Shown here: piece after piece, positions 1 to 5,992 of the stretch
Position numbering within the stretch: position 1 is the first letter of the stretch
Layout of the letters: each line of letters begins with the position of its first letter
Assembly: GCA_913774725.1 (NCBI GenBank)
Contig: CAJYIG010000138.1
Location: forward strand, 1 to 6,291
DNA from: an uncultured Curtobacterium sp.
GTDB lineage: Bacteria; Actinomycetota; Actinomycetes; Actinomycetales; Microbacteriaceae
DNA: 6,291 nt
Reading direction: 5' to 3'
Notes under the pieces: generated by a model
What the model was told of the DNA's origin: nothing
Databases searched by the model: none
The model's input: only the letters and a program-made list of their open reading frames with translations
Position numbers and translations under genes: made by a program

Positions 1-1
1 G

Positions 2-781
2 TTCAACTTCGACCTGCTCGAGGCCGACTTCGACGCCGGACAGTTCCGGACCATCATCGAGTTCAACCTCGGACTCGCCGAGGAGTCCGGCTCGTCGACC
101 ACGTGGGTGTTCTCCAACCACGACGTCGTCCGGCACGCCACCCGCTACGCGCTCCCCGCCCGCGACGGCGACGAGCAGAAGCAGGGCGCGGCGTGGCTGC
201 TCGCCGGCGGGGACCAGGCCGCGCTCGACCGTGCGCTCGGCCTCCGACGCGCCCGGGCCGCGACGCTCCTCGAGCTCGCCCTGCCGGGCTCGGCGTACCT
301 GTACCAGGGCGAGGAGCTCGGCCTGCACGAGGTCGGCGACATCGAGGACGCGGACCGCCAGGACCCGGCGTTCTTCCGGAACCCCGGGATCGACGTCGGC
401 CGTGACGGCTGCCGCGTCCCGATCCCGTGGACGAGGACCGGCGAGAGCTTCGGGTTCGGCGAGGGCGGCTCGCACCTGCCGCAGCCGGCGTGGTTCGCCG
501 ACTCCTCGGTCGAGGCCGAGGACGCCGACCCCGACTCGACGCTGAACCTCTACCGGAAGGCCCTGGGCCTCCGCGGTCAGCTGCAGACCGAGGAGCACCT
601 CGAGTGGCTCGAGACGGGTCGCGACGACGTGCTCGCGTTCCGTCGTCCGAACGGCTGGACGAGCGTCACGGTGTTCGGCGACGAGCCGTACGCACTCCCC
701 GCCGGCGAGCTGCTGCTCGCCTCCGCGCCGGTGGCAGACGGCGCACTGTCGGGTGTGGGGACCGCCTGGTTGCGTTCCTGA
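2..781 (+). CDS. GH13 alpha-glucosidase (oligo-1,6-glucosidase/maltase type), C-terminal part
   Basis: This is the last 259 residues of a glycoside hydrolase family 13 enzyme that hydrolyses alpha-glucosidic bonds in maltose- or isomaltose-type oligosaccharides, probably in the cytoplasm. The frame is open from the left edge. The fragment begins FNFDLL, which in this family lies just after the catalytic Glu. It then shows the conserved region IV motif FSNHD (visible residues 37-41), whose Asp is the third catalytic carboxylate. Next come AYLYQGEELG, a RQDP segment and DGCRVPIPW, all typical of actinobacterial alpha-glucosidases, followed by the small C-terminal beta domain. Family members are usually about 550-600 residues, so roughly 300 N-terminal residues, including the nucleophile Asp and acid/base Glu, lie outside the window. 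The reading frame is intact to its TGA. The exact substrate (maltose, isomaltose, trehalose or sucrose) cannot be decided from this part. Confidence 0.93.
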   Translation, partial: FNFDLLEADFDAGQFRTIIEFNLGLAEESGSSTTWVFSNHDVVRHATRYALPARDGDEQKQGAAWLLAGGDQAALDRALGLRRARAATLLELALPGSAYLYQGEELGLHEVGDIEDADRQDPAFFRNPGIDVGRDGCRVPIPWTRTGESFGFGEGGSHLPQPAWFADSSVEAEDADPDSTLNLYRKALGLRGQLQTEEHLEWLETGRDDVLAFRRPNGWTSVTVFGDEPYALPAGELLLASAPVADGALSGVGTAWLRS

Positions 782-799
782 CGGACCACGTGGCGGTCT

Positions 800-831
800 G
801 GAGGCGCGGTGCGGGCAGGCACCGCGCCTCC
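800..831 (+). terminator. Strong GC hairpin after the glucosidase, probable terminator
   Basis: A perfect 13-bp stem (GGAGGCGCGGTGC at 800-812 pairing with 819-831) closes a 6-nt loop, 18 nt after the glucosidase stop codon. No T-tract follows, which is common for hairpin terminators in high-GC actinobacteria. An additional outer 8-bp pairing, TGACGGAC (779-786, starting in the stop codon) with GTCCGTCA (833-840), could extend the structure across a 13-nt bulge. Terminator function is inferred from position and stem stability. Confidence 0.65.
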
Positions 832-859
832 CGTCCGTCACGGGGTCACCCCGCGCGAA

Positions 860-920
860 GGAGGACGAATCGCTCGTAGGCGGCCCGAAGTTCCGTCCTC
901 CTACGAGCGATTCGTCCTCC
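860..920. repeat. 61-bp near-perfect palindrome (21-bp perfect outer arms)
   Basis: Positions 860-880 are the exact reverse complement of 900-920, with core GACGAATCGCTCGT. The intervening 19 nt continue the symmetry around a central G at 890: 27 of 30 position pairs match, with mismatches only at 881/899, 884/896 and 886/894. No T-tract lies on either side. It sits 45 nt upstream of the ABC ATPase start and downstream of another terminator-like hairpin. It could be a bidirectional terminator, a large operator, or a copy of a dispersed palindromic (REP/MITE-like) repeat. One copy in this window cannot separate these. Confidence 0.8.
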
Positions 921-953
921 CACCGCAAGCACGATGGACTCATTCGTCGCCGG

Positions 954-959
954 TAGGGT
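954..959 (+). promoter_or_regulatory. -10 box (TAGGGT) of the ABC exporter operon, leaderless
   Basis: TAGGGT fits the actinobacterial TANNNT -10 consensus. It ends exactly 6 nt before the ATG at 966, so the expected start of transcription coincides with the A of the start codon. No Shine-Dalgarno sequence is present (the spacer is CGGCGC), which agrees with leaderless translation. No convincing -35 hexamer is seen at 16-18 nt spacing. A CGCCG-N7-CGGCG dyad (948-964) overlaps the box and could be an operator, but short GC dyads are common here. Confidence 0.5.
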
Positions 960-965
960 CGGCGC

Positions 966-1931
966 ATGAGCGGTGCGGCCATCAGCGTGCGGGACTTCGT
1001 CATGCGCTTCGGCGACCGGGACGTCGTCGACGGGCTGTCGTTCGACGTCGCCCCCGGCGAGACGTTCGGGCTGCTCGGCAGCAACGGCTCCGGCAAGACG
1101 ACCACGATCCGGGCGCTCCTCGGCATCACGACGCCGACCGCCGGCACGCTGCACATCGACGGCGCACCGTACCGCCCGGCCACCGGCGGCATCGGCTACC
1201 TGCCCGAGGAACGCGGGCTCTACCGCAAGGAGTCCGTGCTCGACGTCATGACCTACTTCGGCATGCTCCGCGGGCTGCGCCGACCCGAGGCGACCGCGTG
1301 GAGCACCGAGTACCTGGCGCGCGTCGGCCTCGCGGACCGCGCCAAGCTCCGGGTCGACAAGCTGTCCGGAGGGCAGCAGCAGACGGTGCAGCTCGGGATC
1401 ACGATCATGGACCGGCCGCGCCTGCTGATCCTCGACGAACCGACGAAGGGCCTCGACCCGGTGAACCGCCGACTGCTGCTCGACCTGGTGGACGAGCGCC
1501 GGGCGGACGGCGCGACCGTGGTCCTCGTGACGCACCACATGGACGAGGTCGAGCGACTCTGCGACCGGATCCTGCTGCTCAAGGACGGCCGCGCGGCCGC
1601 GTACGGCAGCGTCCCCGACGTGCAGGACGCCTTCGGCGGTGCCGTCGCCCGGGTGCAGCTCACCGGTGCGGTCCCCCGCTCCCCGCTGTACCGGCTCGCC
1701 CGCCACGAGGGGCACGTCGCGCACCTGGTGCCCACCGAGGACGCGGCGGTCGACGGGTCGGACATCCTGGCCGCGCTGGTGGCCGCGGGCGCGCACGTCA
1801 CCGCGTTCGAGATGCGCCGAATCCCGCTCGACGAGATCTTCGTCCAGGTCTACGGCCACGACGCCGACGAGGACCGGTCCGCGGACGGCCGCCGCCCGGT
1901 CCGGGACACCGCCGACGGGGCAGCGGCGTGA
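966..1931 (+). CDS. ABC exporter ATP-binding protein, NatA-like with C-terminal DUF4162-type region
   Basis: This 321-residue cytoplasmic ATPase should power the membrane permease encoded directly after it. Visible motifs are Walker A GSNGSGKT (38-45), signature LSGGQ (133-137), Walker B LLILDE (153-158), D-loop GLDP (162-165) and H-loop His in THHMDE (His190). The usual Q-loop Gln is replaced in the segment GYLPEERGLY (77-86), a variant typical of NatA/YhaQ-type exporters. After residue ~215 follows a smaller C-terminal domain ending in IPLDEIFVQVYG, the DUF4162-type tail of this subfamily. The ATG at 966 is chosen because it starts the beta strand before Walker A at normal distance and has a -10 box placed for a leaderless message. 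The last 4 nt overlap the permease start, indicating co-translation. NatAB of Bacillus exports sodium; the substrate here is unknown and may be a toxic or cell-surface compound. Confidence 0.95.
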   Translation: MSGAAISVRDFVMRFGDRDVVDGLSFDVAPGETFGLLGSNGSGKTTTIRALLGITTPTAGTLHIDGAPYRPATGGIGYLPEERGLYRKESVLDVMTYFGMLRGLRRPEATAWSTEYLARVGLADRAKLRVDKLSGGQQQTVQLGITIMDRPRLLILDEPTKGLDPVNRRLLLDLVDERRADGATVVLVTHHMDEVERLCDRILLLKDGRAAAYGSVPDVQDAFGGAVARVQLTGAVPRSPLYRLARHEGHVAHLVPTEDAAVDGSDILAALVAAGAHVTAFEMRRIPLDEIFVQVYGHDADEDRSADGRRPVRDTADGAAA

Positions 1932-3154
1932 GCCGGCTCGGGACGGTCGTCCGCTTCGAGTTCGTCCGTGCGGTGAAGAAGCCCGCGTTCTGGATCGGCA
2001 CGCTCGCGCTGCCGATCGTCGTCGTCCTCGTCTCGGTGCTCGTCGGCATCGGGCAGGCCGCCGGCTCCGACTCGATCTCGTCGAGCTCGTCGGCGGCGAA
2101 GACGACGTTCCGGTACGTCGACCACTCCGGCCTGGTGTCCGCATCCGTGGCAGCCCGGTCGGGCGGGACACCGTCGCAGGACCCCGCCGCCGACCGCGCC
2201 GCCGTGCGGGCCGGGACCCTCACGCTGTTCGTCGAGTACCCGGCGAAGCCGTCTGCCGAACCGATCCGGCTCGACGCGGCCGACCGCGGGCTGTTCGAGA
2301 ACGGCGGGTACTCGACACTCGCCGAGGGCGTGCTCGAACGCAGCGTCGCGGACTCGGTCGGCGACGAGGAGGCGGTCGCACTCCTCCGGGCACCGCCCTC
2401 CACCGACCTGACGACCTACGCGGACGGCCGGGTCGCCCCGGGCTGGCTGTCGATCGTGCCGCCCCTGCTGTTCCCCCTCGCGTTCTTCGGGATCGTGATC
2501 CTGCTCGCGACCCGGATGGTGACGGTGGTGGTCGAGGAGAAGGAGAACCGGATCTCCGAGATGATCCTGACGACCGTGACGGCGGGCGACCTGATCCGGG
2601 GCAAGGTCCTCGCCATGCTGCTCGTCGGGCTCGTGCAGGTCGGGGTCGTCGTCGTGCCGGGGCTCGCGGTGGCGCTGGCGGCGCTGCCCCTGGTCGCGTC
2701 ACGGCTCGGCGGCCTGACGGTGGACCCGTGGCGGATGGTCGTCGGCGCCCTGCTGCTCGTCGGCGGGGTCCTGCTCGCCTGCGGGCTCTTCGTCGCCGTC
2801 GGCGCCGCCGTGCCGTCGATCAAGGACGCCTCGACGCTGCAGTCCGCTGCGATCTTCGCCCTGATCATCCCGCTCTACGCGGCGTTCTTCGTGATGACGA
2901 CGCCCTCGTCACCGGTCGCGGCGTTCTTCACGTGGTTCCCGACCTTCACGCCCATCACGGCCATGGTGCGGAACGCGGTCGGCTCACTGTCCGTCGTCGA
3001 GTCGGTCGTGAGCGTCGTCGAGGTGTTCGCCGTCGCCGCACTGCTGCTCTGGTTCGCCGAGTACCTGTTCCGCCACTCGGTCGCGCAGTACGGGTCGAAG
3101 GTCACCCTGAAGCAGATCGCGGGGTGGCGGAAGGGGCGACCCCGGACACGCTGA
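1928..3154 (+). CDS. ABC-2 type exporter permease, NatB-like
   Basis: This 408-residue integral membrane protein is the transmembrane partner of the preceding ATPase. The sequence shows a first membrane helix at about 21-42, a large polar Ser/Asp-rich domain at ~45-170 that should lie outside the cell, then five further hydrophobic segments near 174-196, 227-253, 271-295, 306-323 and 355-376. The signature EEKENRISEMILTT (203-216) after the second helix is the classic cytoplasmic coupling motif of NatB/YhaP-type permeases, and FTPITAMVRN (340-349) is also family-typical. The frame is open far upstream of 1928, but that part is out of frame with the ATPase and is a shadow. The GTG at 1928 overlaps the ATPase TGA (GTGA), giving translational coupling and a sensible MSRLGTVVRFEF N-terminus. 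The exported substrate cannot be read from the sequence. Confidence 0.93.
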   Translation: MSRLGTVVRFEFVRAVKKPAFWIGTLALPIVVVLVSVLVGIGQAAGSDSISSSSSAAKTTFRYVDHSGLVSASVAARSGGTPSQDPAADRAAVRAGTLTLFVEYPAKPSAEPIRLDAADRGLFENGGYSTLAEGVLERSVADSVGDEEAVALLRAPPSTDLTTYADGRVAPGWLSIVPPLLFPLAFFGIVILLATRMVTVVVEEKENRISEMILTTVTAGDLIRGKVLAMLLVGLVQVGVVVVPGLAVALAALPLVASRLGGLTVDPWRMVVGALLLVGGVLLACGLFVAVGAAVPSIKDASTLQSAAIFALIIPLYAAFFVMTTPSSPVAAFFTWFPTFTPITAMVRNAVGSLSVVESVVSVVEVFAVAALLLWFAEYLFRHSVAQYGSKVTLKQIAGWRKGRPRTR

Positions 3155-3164
3155 GCCGGTCAGC
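3150..3164. terminator. Inverted repeat spanning both convergent stop codons
   Basis: GCTGA-GCCGG-TCAGC forms 5-bp arms around a 5-nt loop. The left arm carries the permease TGA (3152-3154) and the right arm the complement of the regulator TGA (3160-3162). It could act as a very compact bidirectional terminator. The stem is short, has no T-tract, and two facing TGA stops already supply part of the symmetry, so support is weak. Confidence 0.25.
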
Positions 3165-3792
3165 CGAGGACGAGCGCCGCGTCGAGGTCCCAGGCCACGG
3201 GCTCGGGTTCACGCCACCCGTGCCGGAGCGTGTGCACGGCACGGTCGTACTCGACCAGGACGTCCAGGTACGGACGGACGAGCATCTGCACCTGCAGCCC
3301 CTCGTAGACGGCGAGCAGCTGCGTCGCCGCCTGGTGCGCGGGGATGCCGATGACCTCCGTACCCGCGTCGACGTCGCGCTGCAGCCCGACGGTCAACTCC
3401 TCGACGTACTCCTCGAACCGCTTCCGGAAGAAGCCGGCGAAGTCGCGTTCCGAGGCGGCGAGGGGCAGGACGCCGGCGAGCAGCCGGACGAGTCCGGGAT
3501 CGGCGACGTCCTCGGCGAGGGTCGTCCGCACGTGGTCGAGGGTGCACCGCGGCACGGAGGAACGACGGGAACCACGCAGCTGCAGCCAGCGGTCGTAGAC
3601 CACCAGCAGCAGGCCGTCCCAGGTCGGGAAGAGCCGGTCGACGACGGCGCGGTCCACGCCGCAGGTCTCGGCGATCGTCGCCGCGTCGACGTCGTGGAAG
3701 GGGTGCAACCGGTAGGCGCGGATCGCTCCGCGCACGATCCGCTCGGCCAGCGTCGCGTCGTCGTCGACGCGCGCGCCGTGCATGTCTGCCAT
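3160..3792 (-). CDS. TetR/AcrR-family transcriptional regulator
   Basis: This predicted 210-residue DNA-binding repressor has an N-terminal TetR helix-turn-helix. Residues ~15-69 read ERIVRGAIRAY...HDVDAATIAETCGVDRAVVDRLFPTWDGLL..VYDRW, where AATIAETCGV-DRAVVDRLF is the HTH and the FPTWDGLL segment replaces the usual FPSKEALL. The rest is an all-helical ligand/dimerisation domain without recognisable specificity. The length is normal for the family. The start is uncertain: the frame opens to a GTG at 3831 with no ribosome site. The ATG at 3792 has GGTGGGAT nearby and another ATG at 3783 has GGGATGG before it; I chose 3792. The gene is convergent with the ABC permease (5-nt gap) and 35-74 nt downstream of pnuC on the same strand. 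It may control the exporter, itself or both; no matching operator pair was found. Confidence 0.85.
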   Translation of the reverse strand: MADMHGARVDDDATLAERIVRGAIRAYRLHPFHDVDAATIAETCGVDRAVVDRLFPTWDGLLLVVYDRWLQLRGSRRSSVPRCTLDHVRTTLAEDVADPGLVRLLAGVLPLAASERDFAGFFRKRFEEYVEELTVGLQRDVDAGTEVIGIPAHQAATQLLAVYEGLQVQMLVRPYLDVLVEYDRAVHTLRHGWREPEPVAWDLDAALVLG

Positions 3793-3820
3793 CCCGACAT
3801 CCCACCGCACCGGGACCCGC

Positions 3821-3857
3821 GGTGTCTCCACCCAGTGCGGGGGTCAGGCGACACCTG
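3821..3857 (-). promoter_or_regulatory. Dyad region between pnuC stop and tetR start
   Basis: GGTGTC (3821-3826) pairs with GACACC (3850-3855), with ACCC (3830-3833) and GGGT (3841-3844) pairing inside. A second imperfect palindrome, CAGGCGACACCTG (3845-3857), overlaps the right arm. The region could be a weak terminator for pnuC or an autoregulatory operator for the TetR gene. No TANNNT -10 box is visible here on the minus strand, so the regulator may be transcribed with pnuC. Confidence 0.3.
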
Positions 3858-3866
3858 TCGAGCGGA

Positions 3867-4532
3867 TCAGCCCACCGTCACCGGAGCGGCCGAGGGCTTG
3901 CGTCCCTGCTGCATCCAGACGAAGAACCCGGTCAGGGTGAAGACGCCGTAGAAGACGTACATCAGGCCGGACGCGTAGTACCCGGCCGAGAAGAGCAGCG
4001 GCACGCCGACCAGGTCGACGGCGACCCAGATCAGCCAGAACTCCACCCACCCCTTCGCCATGCCGTAGGTCGCCAGCACCGACCCGACGAAGATCCAGGC
4101 GTCGCTCCACACCGGCTCGTACGAGCCGAGGGCGCGGAACACCGGGGTCAGGACGGCGGTGCCGCCCACCAGCGCCAGCACCAGCAGACCACGGGTCGAC
4201 CAGGAGGCCCACCGCGGCTCGACGACGGTCGTCGCCTCGTCCGCACGGTGCGTCCACCTGTACCACCCGTAGACGCTGACCGCGACGAACATGACCTGTC
4301 GGCCGGCCTGGCCGAGCAGGTTCACCGGGTTCGGGGTGTCGAAGAGCGCCCCCATGAAGACCGTGAAGAGCAGGGCGTTCCCGAGGATCCCCACGGGCCA
4401 CGCCCAGACCCGGCGGCGCATCCCGCCGAGCGCACTGAGCAGCCCGAACACGTTGCCGATCACCTCGCGCCAGAGCACGGTCTGGTCGCCGATGACGAGC
4501 TGCGCGTCGAACAGCCACCGCACGATGCCCAT
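3867..4532 (-). CDS. pnuC: PnuC-type transporter (nicotinamide riboside/B-vitamin family)
   Basis: This 221-residue membrane protein belongs to the PnuC family, which moves unphosphorylated vitamin precursors such as nicotinamide riboside across the membrane by facilitated diffusion; cytoplasmic kinases then trap the substrate. Visible hallmarks are WPVGILGN (45-52) and NLLGQAGRQ (71-79). These are followed by YGWYRW (88-93) and the C-terminal WVEFWLIWVAVD (162-173), containing the WxxW pair W166/W169. About seven hydrophobic segments fit the family fold. The ATG at 4532 is preferred over an upstream GTG-type extension to 4586 because AGGAGG stands just before it and the upstream residues are Cys/Arg-rich and non-membrane. 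No NAD-kinase-type NadR partner lies in the window and no riboswitch was recognised, so nicotinamide riboside versus riboflavin or thiamine as substrate is open. Confidence 0.92.
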   Translation of the reverse strand: MGIVRWLFDAQLVIGDQTVLWREVIGNVFGLLSALGGMRRRVWAWPVGILGNALLFTVFMGALFDTPNPVNLLGQAGRQVMFVAVSVYGWYRWTHRADEATTVVEPRWASWSTRGLLVLALVGGTAVLTPVFRALGSYEPVWSDAWIFVGSVLATYGMAKGWVEFWLIWVAVDLVGVPLLFSAGYYASGLMYVFYGVFTLTGFFVWMQQGRKPSAAPVTVG

Positions 4533-4536
4533 GAGC

Positions 4537-4542
4537 CCTCCT
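4537..4542 (-). promoter_or_regulatory. Shine-Dalgarno of pnuC (decides its start)
   Basis: On the minus strand AGGAGG lies 4 nt before the ATG at 4532 (GAGGAGGGCTC-ATG). It is the best ribosome site in the window and fixes the start of pnuC, although the spacing is short. A TACGGT element (4560-4565, minus strand) fits TANNNT and would give a leader of about 20 nt; its -35 region is not convincing. Confidence 0.6.
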
Positions 4543-4617
4543 CGTTCCGAGACCGTGCAACCGTACGGGCAGCGAGCGCATTCCACCGGCCAGGAGACCC
4601 CGCGTGACGTGCCGGTC

Positions 4618-4623
4618 TAGGCT
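4618..4623 (+). promoter_or_regulatory. -10 box (TAGGCT), near-leaderless start of the unknown gene
   Basis: TAGGCT fits TANNNT and is followed by 8 nt (CGGGCAGC) and the GTG at 4632, so transcription should begin within about two bases of the start codon. There is no Shine-Dalgarno sequence. The arrangement closely copies that of the ABC operon (TAGGGT, 6 nt, ATG). A -35 hexamer is not evident. Confidence 0.5.
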
Positions 4624-4631
4624 CGGGCAGC

Positions 4632-5174
4632 GTGACGGACGGGGTCGTGCAGGACGCGGTGCAGCGCACGCGTGCCGCCCTCGACGCCGCCGCGGACCGC
4701 CTCCGGGGTGCCGCGGTCCGCGACGAGGCACTCGGCGAGTACGTCGAGCCGCGTGCCGTCCTCGGCATCCGACGCGAGCCGACGATCCGATCGCTCGGTC
4801 GGGTCTGGCGCGTCGGTGCGCTGCTGCTCGGGTCCTCCCCCGAGAGCGCGGGCCGGGTGTGGGCGACCGGGCGCATCACCCGGGTGACCGATCCCGGCCG
4901 GCAGCAGTTCGTGTCGGTCTCCGCCGAGGTGCGTCGCGCGTACCGGGCCGCCGCGGCCAAGGGGCACTTCACCGAGGGCGACACCGTCAACCACGGCGCC
5001 GTACCGATCCCGCTCGACGACTCGCTCGTCGACGCCGACGGCGTGCTCGCCGTGGTCGACGGTGAACCGGTCGTCCGCTGGTCCCCGACCGCCGGGACGG
5101 CCGTGCCGCTCGAGGACTACCTGCGCGACCGGGTCGCCCTGCTCGTCGATCCGCCGCGGGGTGCGACCGACTGA
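4632..5174 (+). CDS. Conserved-looking protein of unknown function, 180 residues
   Basis: I do not recognise this protein with confidence. It is 180 residues, soluble, with no signal peptide or membrane helix. It starts with a helical Ala/Arg-rich segment (~5-30), then LGEYVEPRAVLGI and a hydrophobic stretch VWRVGALLLG (~58-67). The middle has AEVRRAYRAAAAKGHFTEGDTVNHGAVPI, a helix followed by a Gly/Asp turn. The C-terminal part reads LAVVDGEPVVRWSP...VPLEDYLRDRVALL. Similar actinobacterial proteins exist to my memory, some carrying a loose 'glutaminase' label, but no glutaminase motif is visible, so I do not adopt it. Codon bias is as strong as in the neighbours, the frame is uninterrupted, and the GTG start has a correctly placed -10 box. 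It is divergent from pnuC and convergent with the reductase (37-nt gap). Confidence 0.8.
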   Translation: MTDGVVQDAVQRTRAALDAAADRLRGAAVRDEALGEYVEPRAVLGIRREPTIRSLGRVWRVGALLLGSSPESAGRVWATGRITRVTDPGRQQFVSVSAEVRRAYRAAAAKGHFTEGDTVNHGAVPIPLDDSLVDADGVLAVVDGEPVVRWSPTAGTAVPLEDYLRDRVALLVDPPRGATD

Positions 5175-5211
5175 ACGGTGTCGCCGGTGCGGTGACGCAG
5201 CCCGCCGGCCG

Positions 5212-5952
5212 TCAGTGTGCGGCCGGCACGGCGACCCACTCGTCGAACGACGGCCCGACGATCTCGGCCTCCGGCCCGGGCAGGAGCGCACCGTCACGGA
5301 AGGCCCGCCCGAGCGCCCCGGGGAGGCGCACCGGCACGATGTGCCCGGCCGGGTCCGGCAGCGCCTCGGTCATCCCACGCAGGGTCGTGACCTGCGGGCC
5401 GGCGACCTCGATGCGCCCCTCTGATCGCGCGCCCGTGACCACATCGCCGACGACCGCGGCCACCGTACCCAGGGCGACCGGTGCAACGGTCATCCCCGGG
5501 ACGAGGACGAACCGCCCGACCCGGAACCGTCCAGCGTTCTGCTCCGCGAACTCGTGCCACTGCGTCGACCGCACCACGGACAGCTCGGCACCGGTCGTCG
5601 CCGCTGCCCGTTCCTGGGCGGCCTTGCCGGCGAAGTAGCCGTACCCCTGCACCTCCGGCCGCTCGCACCCGAGGATCGACAGCAGGACGTGCCGGGCACC
5701 GACCGCCGCTGCAGCCGAACCGATCGCCGTGGTCGACCGGACGAAGAAGTCGGTCGCGCGACGGCGACCCGTCGTGAAGCGCCCCGTCGCCTCGACCACC
5801 ACGTCGGCACCCCGGAGCGCGGCCGTGAGGTCGTCACGCAGGACGTCGAGACCAGTCCGTCGGGACGACACCTGCACCGCCCAGCCACGCGCTGCGATCG
5901 CCGCCCCGATCGCTCGACCCGATGCTCCTCCGCCGAAGACGACTGCGCGCAC
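5212..5952 (-). CDS. NAD(P)-binding oxidoreductase, NmrA-like/atypical SDR
   Basis: This 246-residue Rossmann-fold protein begins MRAVVFGGGASGRAIG, with the dinucleotide loop GGGASGRAIG at residues 7-16. SSRR (29-32) at the end of the second strand has two Arg, which favours NADP(H). VVVEATG (51-57), VLLSILG (89-95) and YFAGKAAQE (106-114) follow; the Tyr106-Lys110 spacing keeps the YxxxK pattern. VRSTQWHEFAEQ is typical of NmrA-like/atypical short-chain reductases that act on quinones or small carbonyl compounds or sense redox state. The length is normal. The GTG at 5952 directly opens the first beta strand and has GGTAGGG a few bases upstream as a ribosome site. It is divergent from a TetR gene with a dyad between them, so it is probably the regulator's target. 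The substrate is unknown. Confidence 0.87.
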   Translation of the reverse strand: MRAVVFGGGASGRAIGAAIAARGWAVQVSSRRTGLDVLRDDLTAALRGADVVVEATGRFTTGRRRATDFFVRSTTAIGSAAAAVGARHVLLSILGCERPEVQGYGYFAGKAAQERAAATTGAELSVVRSTQWHEFAEQNAGRFRVGRFVLVPGMTVAPVALGTVAAVVGDVVTGARSEGRIEVAGPQVTTLRGMTEALPDPAGHIVPVRLPGALGRAFRDGALLPGPEAEIVGPSFDEWVAVPAAH

Positions 5953-5971
5953 GACACCCTACCGTTCGTTC

Positions 5972-5987
5972 CTCTACAGACGTAGAG
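5972..5987. promoter_or_regulatory. Operator candidate CTCTAC-N4-GTAGAG
   Basis: A perfect dyad (6-bp arms, AGAC spacer) sits midway in the region between the divergent reductase and TetR genes. It is AT-richer than its surroundings and lies in the spacer upstream of the regulator's -10 box (5993-5998). On the minus strand it lies within or just after a possible TACTGT -10 (5989-5994) for the reductase. This placement would let one TetR dimer block both promoters, as is usual for divergent TetR pairs. Confidence 0.6.
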
Positions 5988-5992
5988 AACAG

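Larger units (their letters stand above)
782..965. other. Gene-free gap with two inverted repeats
   Basis: This gap lies between the glucosidase stop and the ABC ATPase start. Short frames cross it, but none has a ribosome binding site or a recognisable product. It holds, in order, a GC-rich hairpin (800-831), a small CGGGG-TCA-CCCCG hairpin (841-853), a 61-bp near-palindrome (860-920) and the -10 region of the ABC operon (954-959). The gap therefore seems to be devoted to ending one transcription unit and starting the next. Confidence 0.7.

Noticed and set aside
809..1927. In-frame upstream extension of the permease (possible fusion)
   Set aside because: This stretch is out of frame with the ATPase that clearly occupies it and is Arg/Pro-rich. 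The GTG at 1928 overlapping the ATPase stop is the natural start.
846..2171. 441-codon open frame on the minus strand, antisense to the ABC ATPase gene
   Set aside because: It is low-complexity Arg/Gly/Val-rich and shows no domain. It is a by-product of GC bias opposite a gene with all ABC motifs intact.
1639..3951. 770-codon plus-strand frame across the exporter, regulator and part of pnuC
   Set aside because: It overlaps three well-supported genes, reads as Arg/Pro/Gly-rich shadow sequence and lacks a recognisable domain.
4533..4631. Possible NAD- or vitamin-sensing riboswitch before pnuC
   Set aside because: The 99-nt divergent region leaves only a short predicted leader, and I recognise no conserved riboswitch core in it.
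4602..4637. Direct repeat GCGTGACG (4602-4609 and 4630-4637) flanking the TAGGCT box
   Set aside because: An 8-mer in GC-rich DNA recurs easily by chance, and the second copy overlaps a start codon. Too weak to call an operator.
5175..5211. GCCGG/CCGGC inverted repeat in the convergent gap as a terminator
   Set aside because: It has only 5-bp arms with a 17-nt loop and no T-tract, which is expected by chance at this base composition.
5956..5961. TAGGGT on the minus strand as a leaderless -10 for the reductase
   Set aside because: It ends only 3 nt before the GTG, so the transcript would start inside the gene after its start codon. It more likely serves as a weak ribosome site (GGTAGGG).
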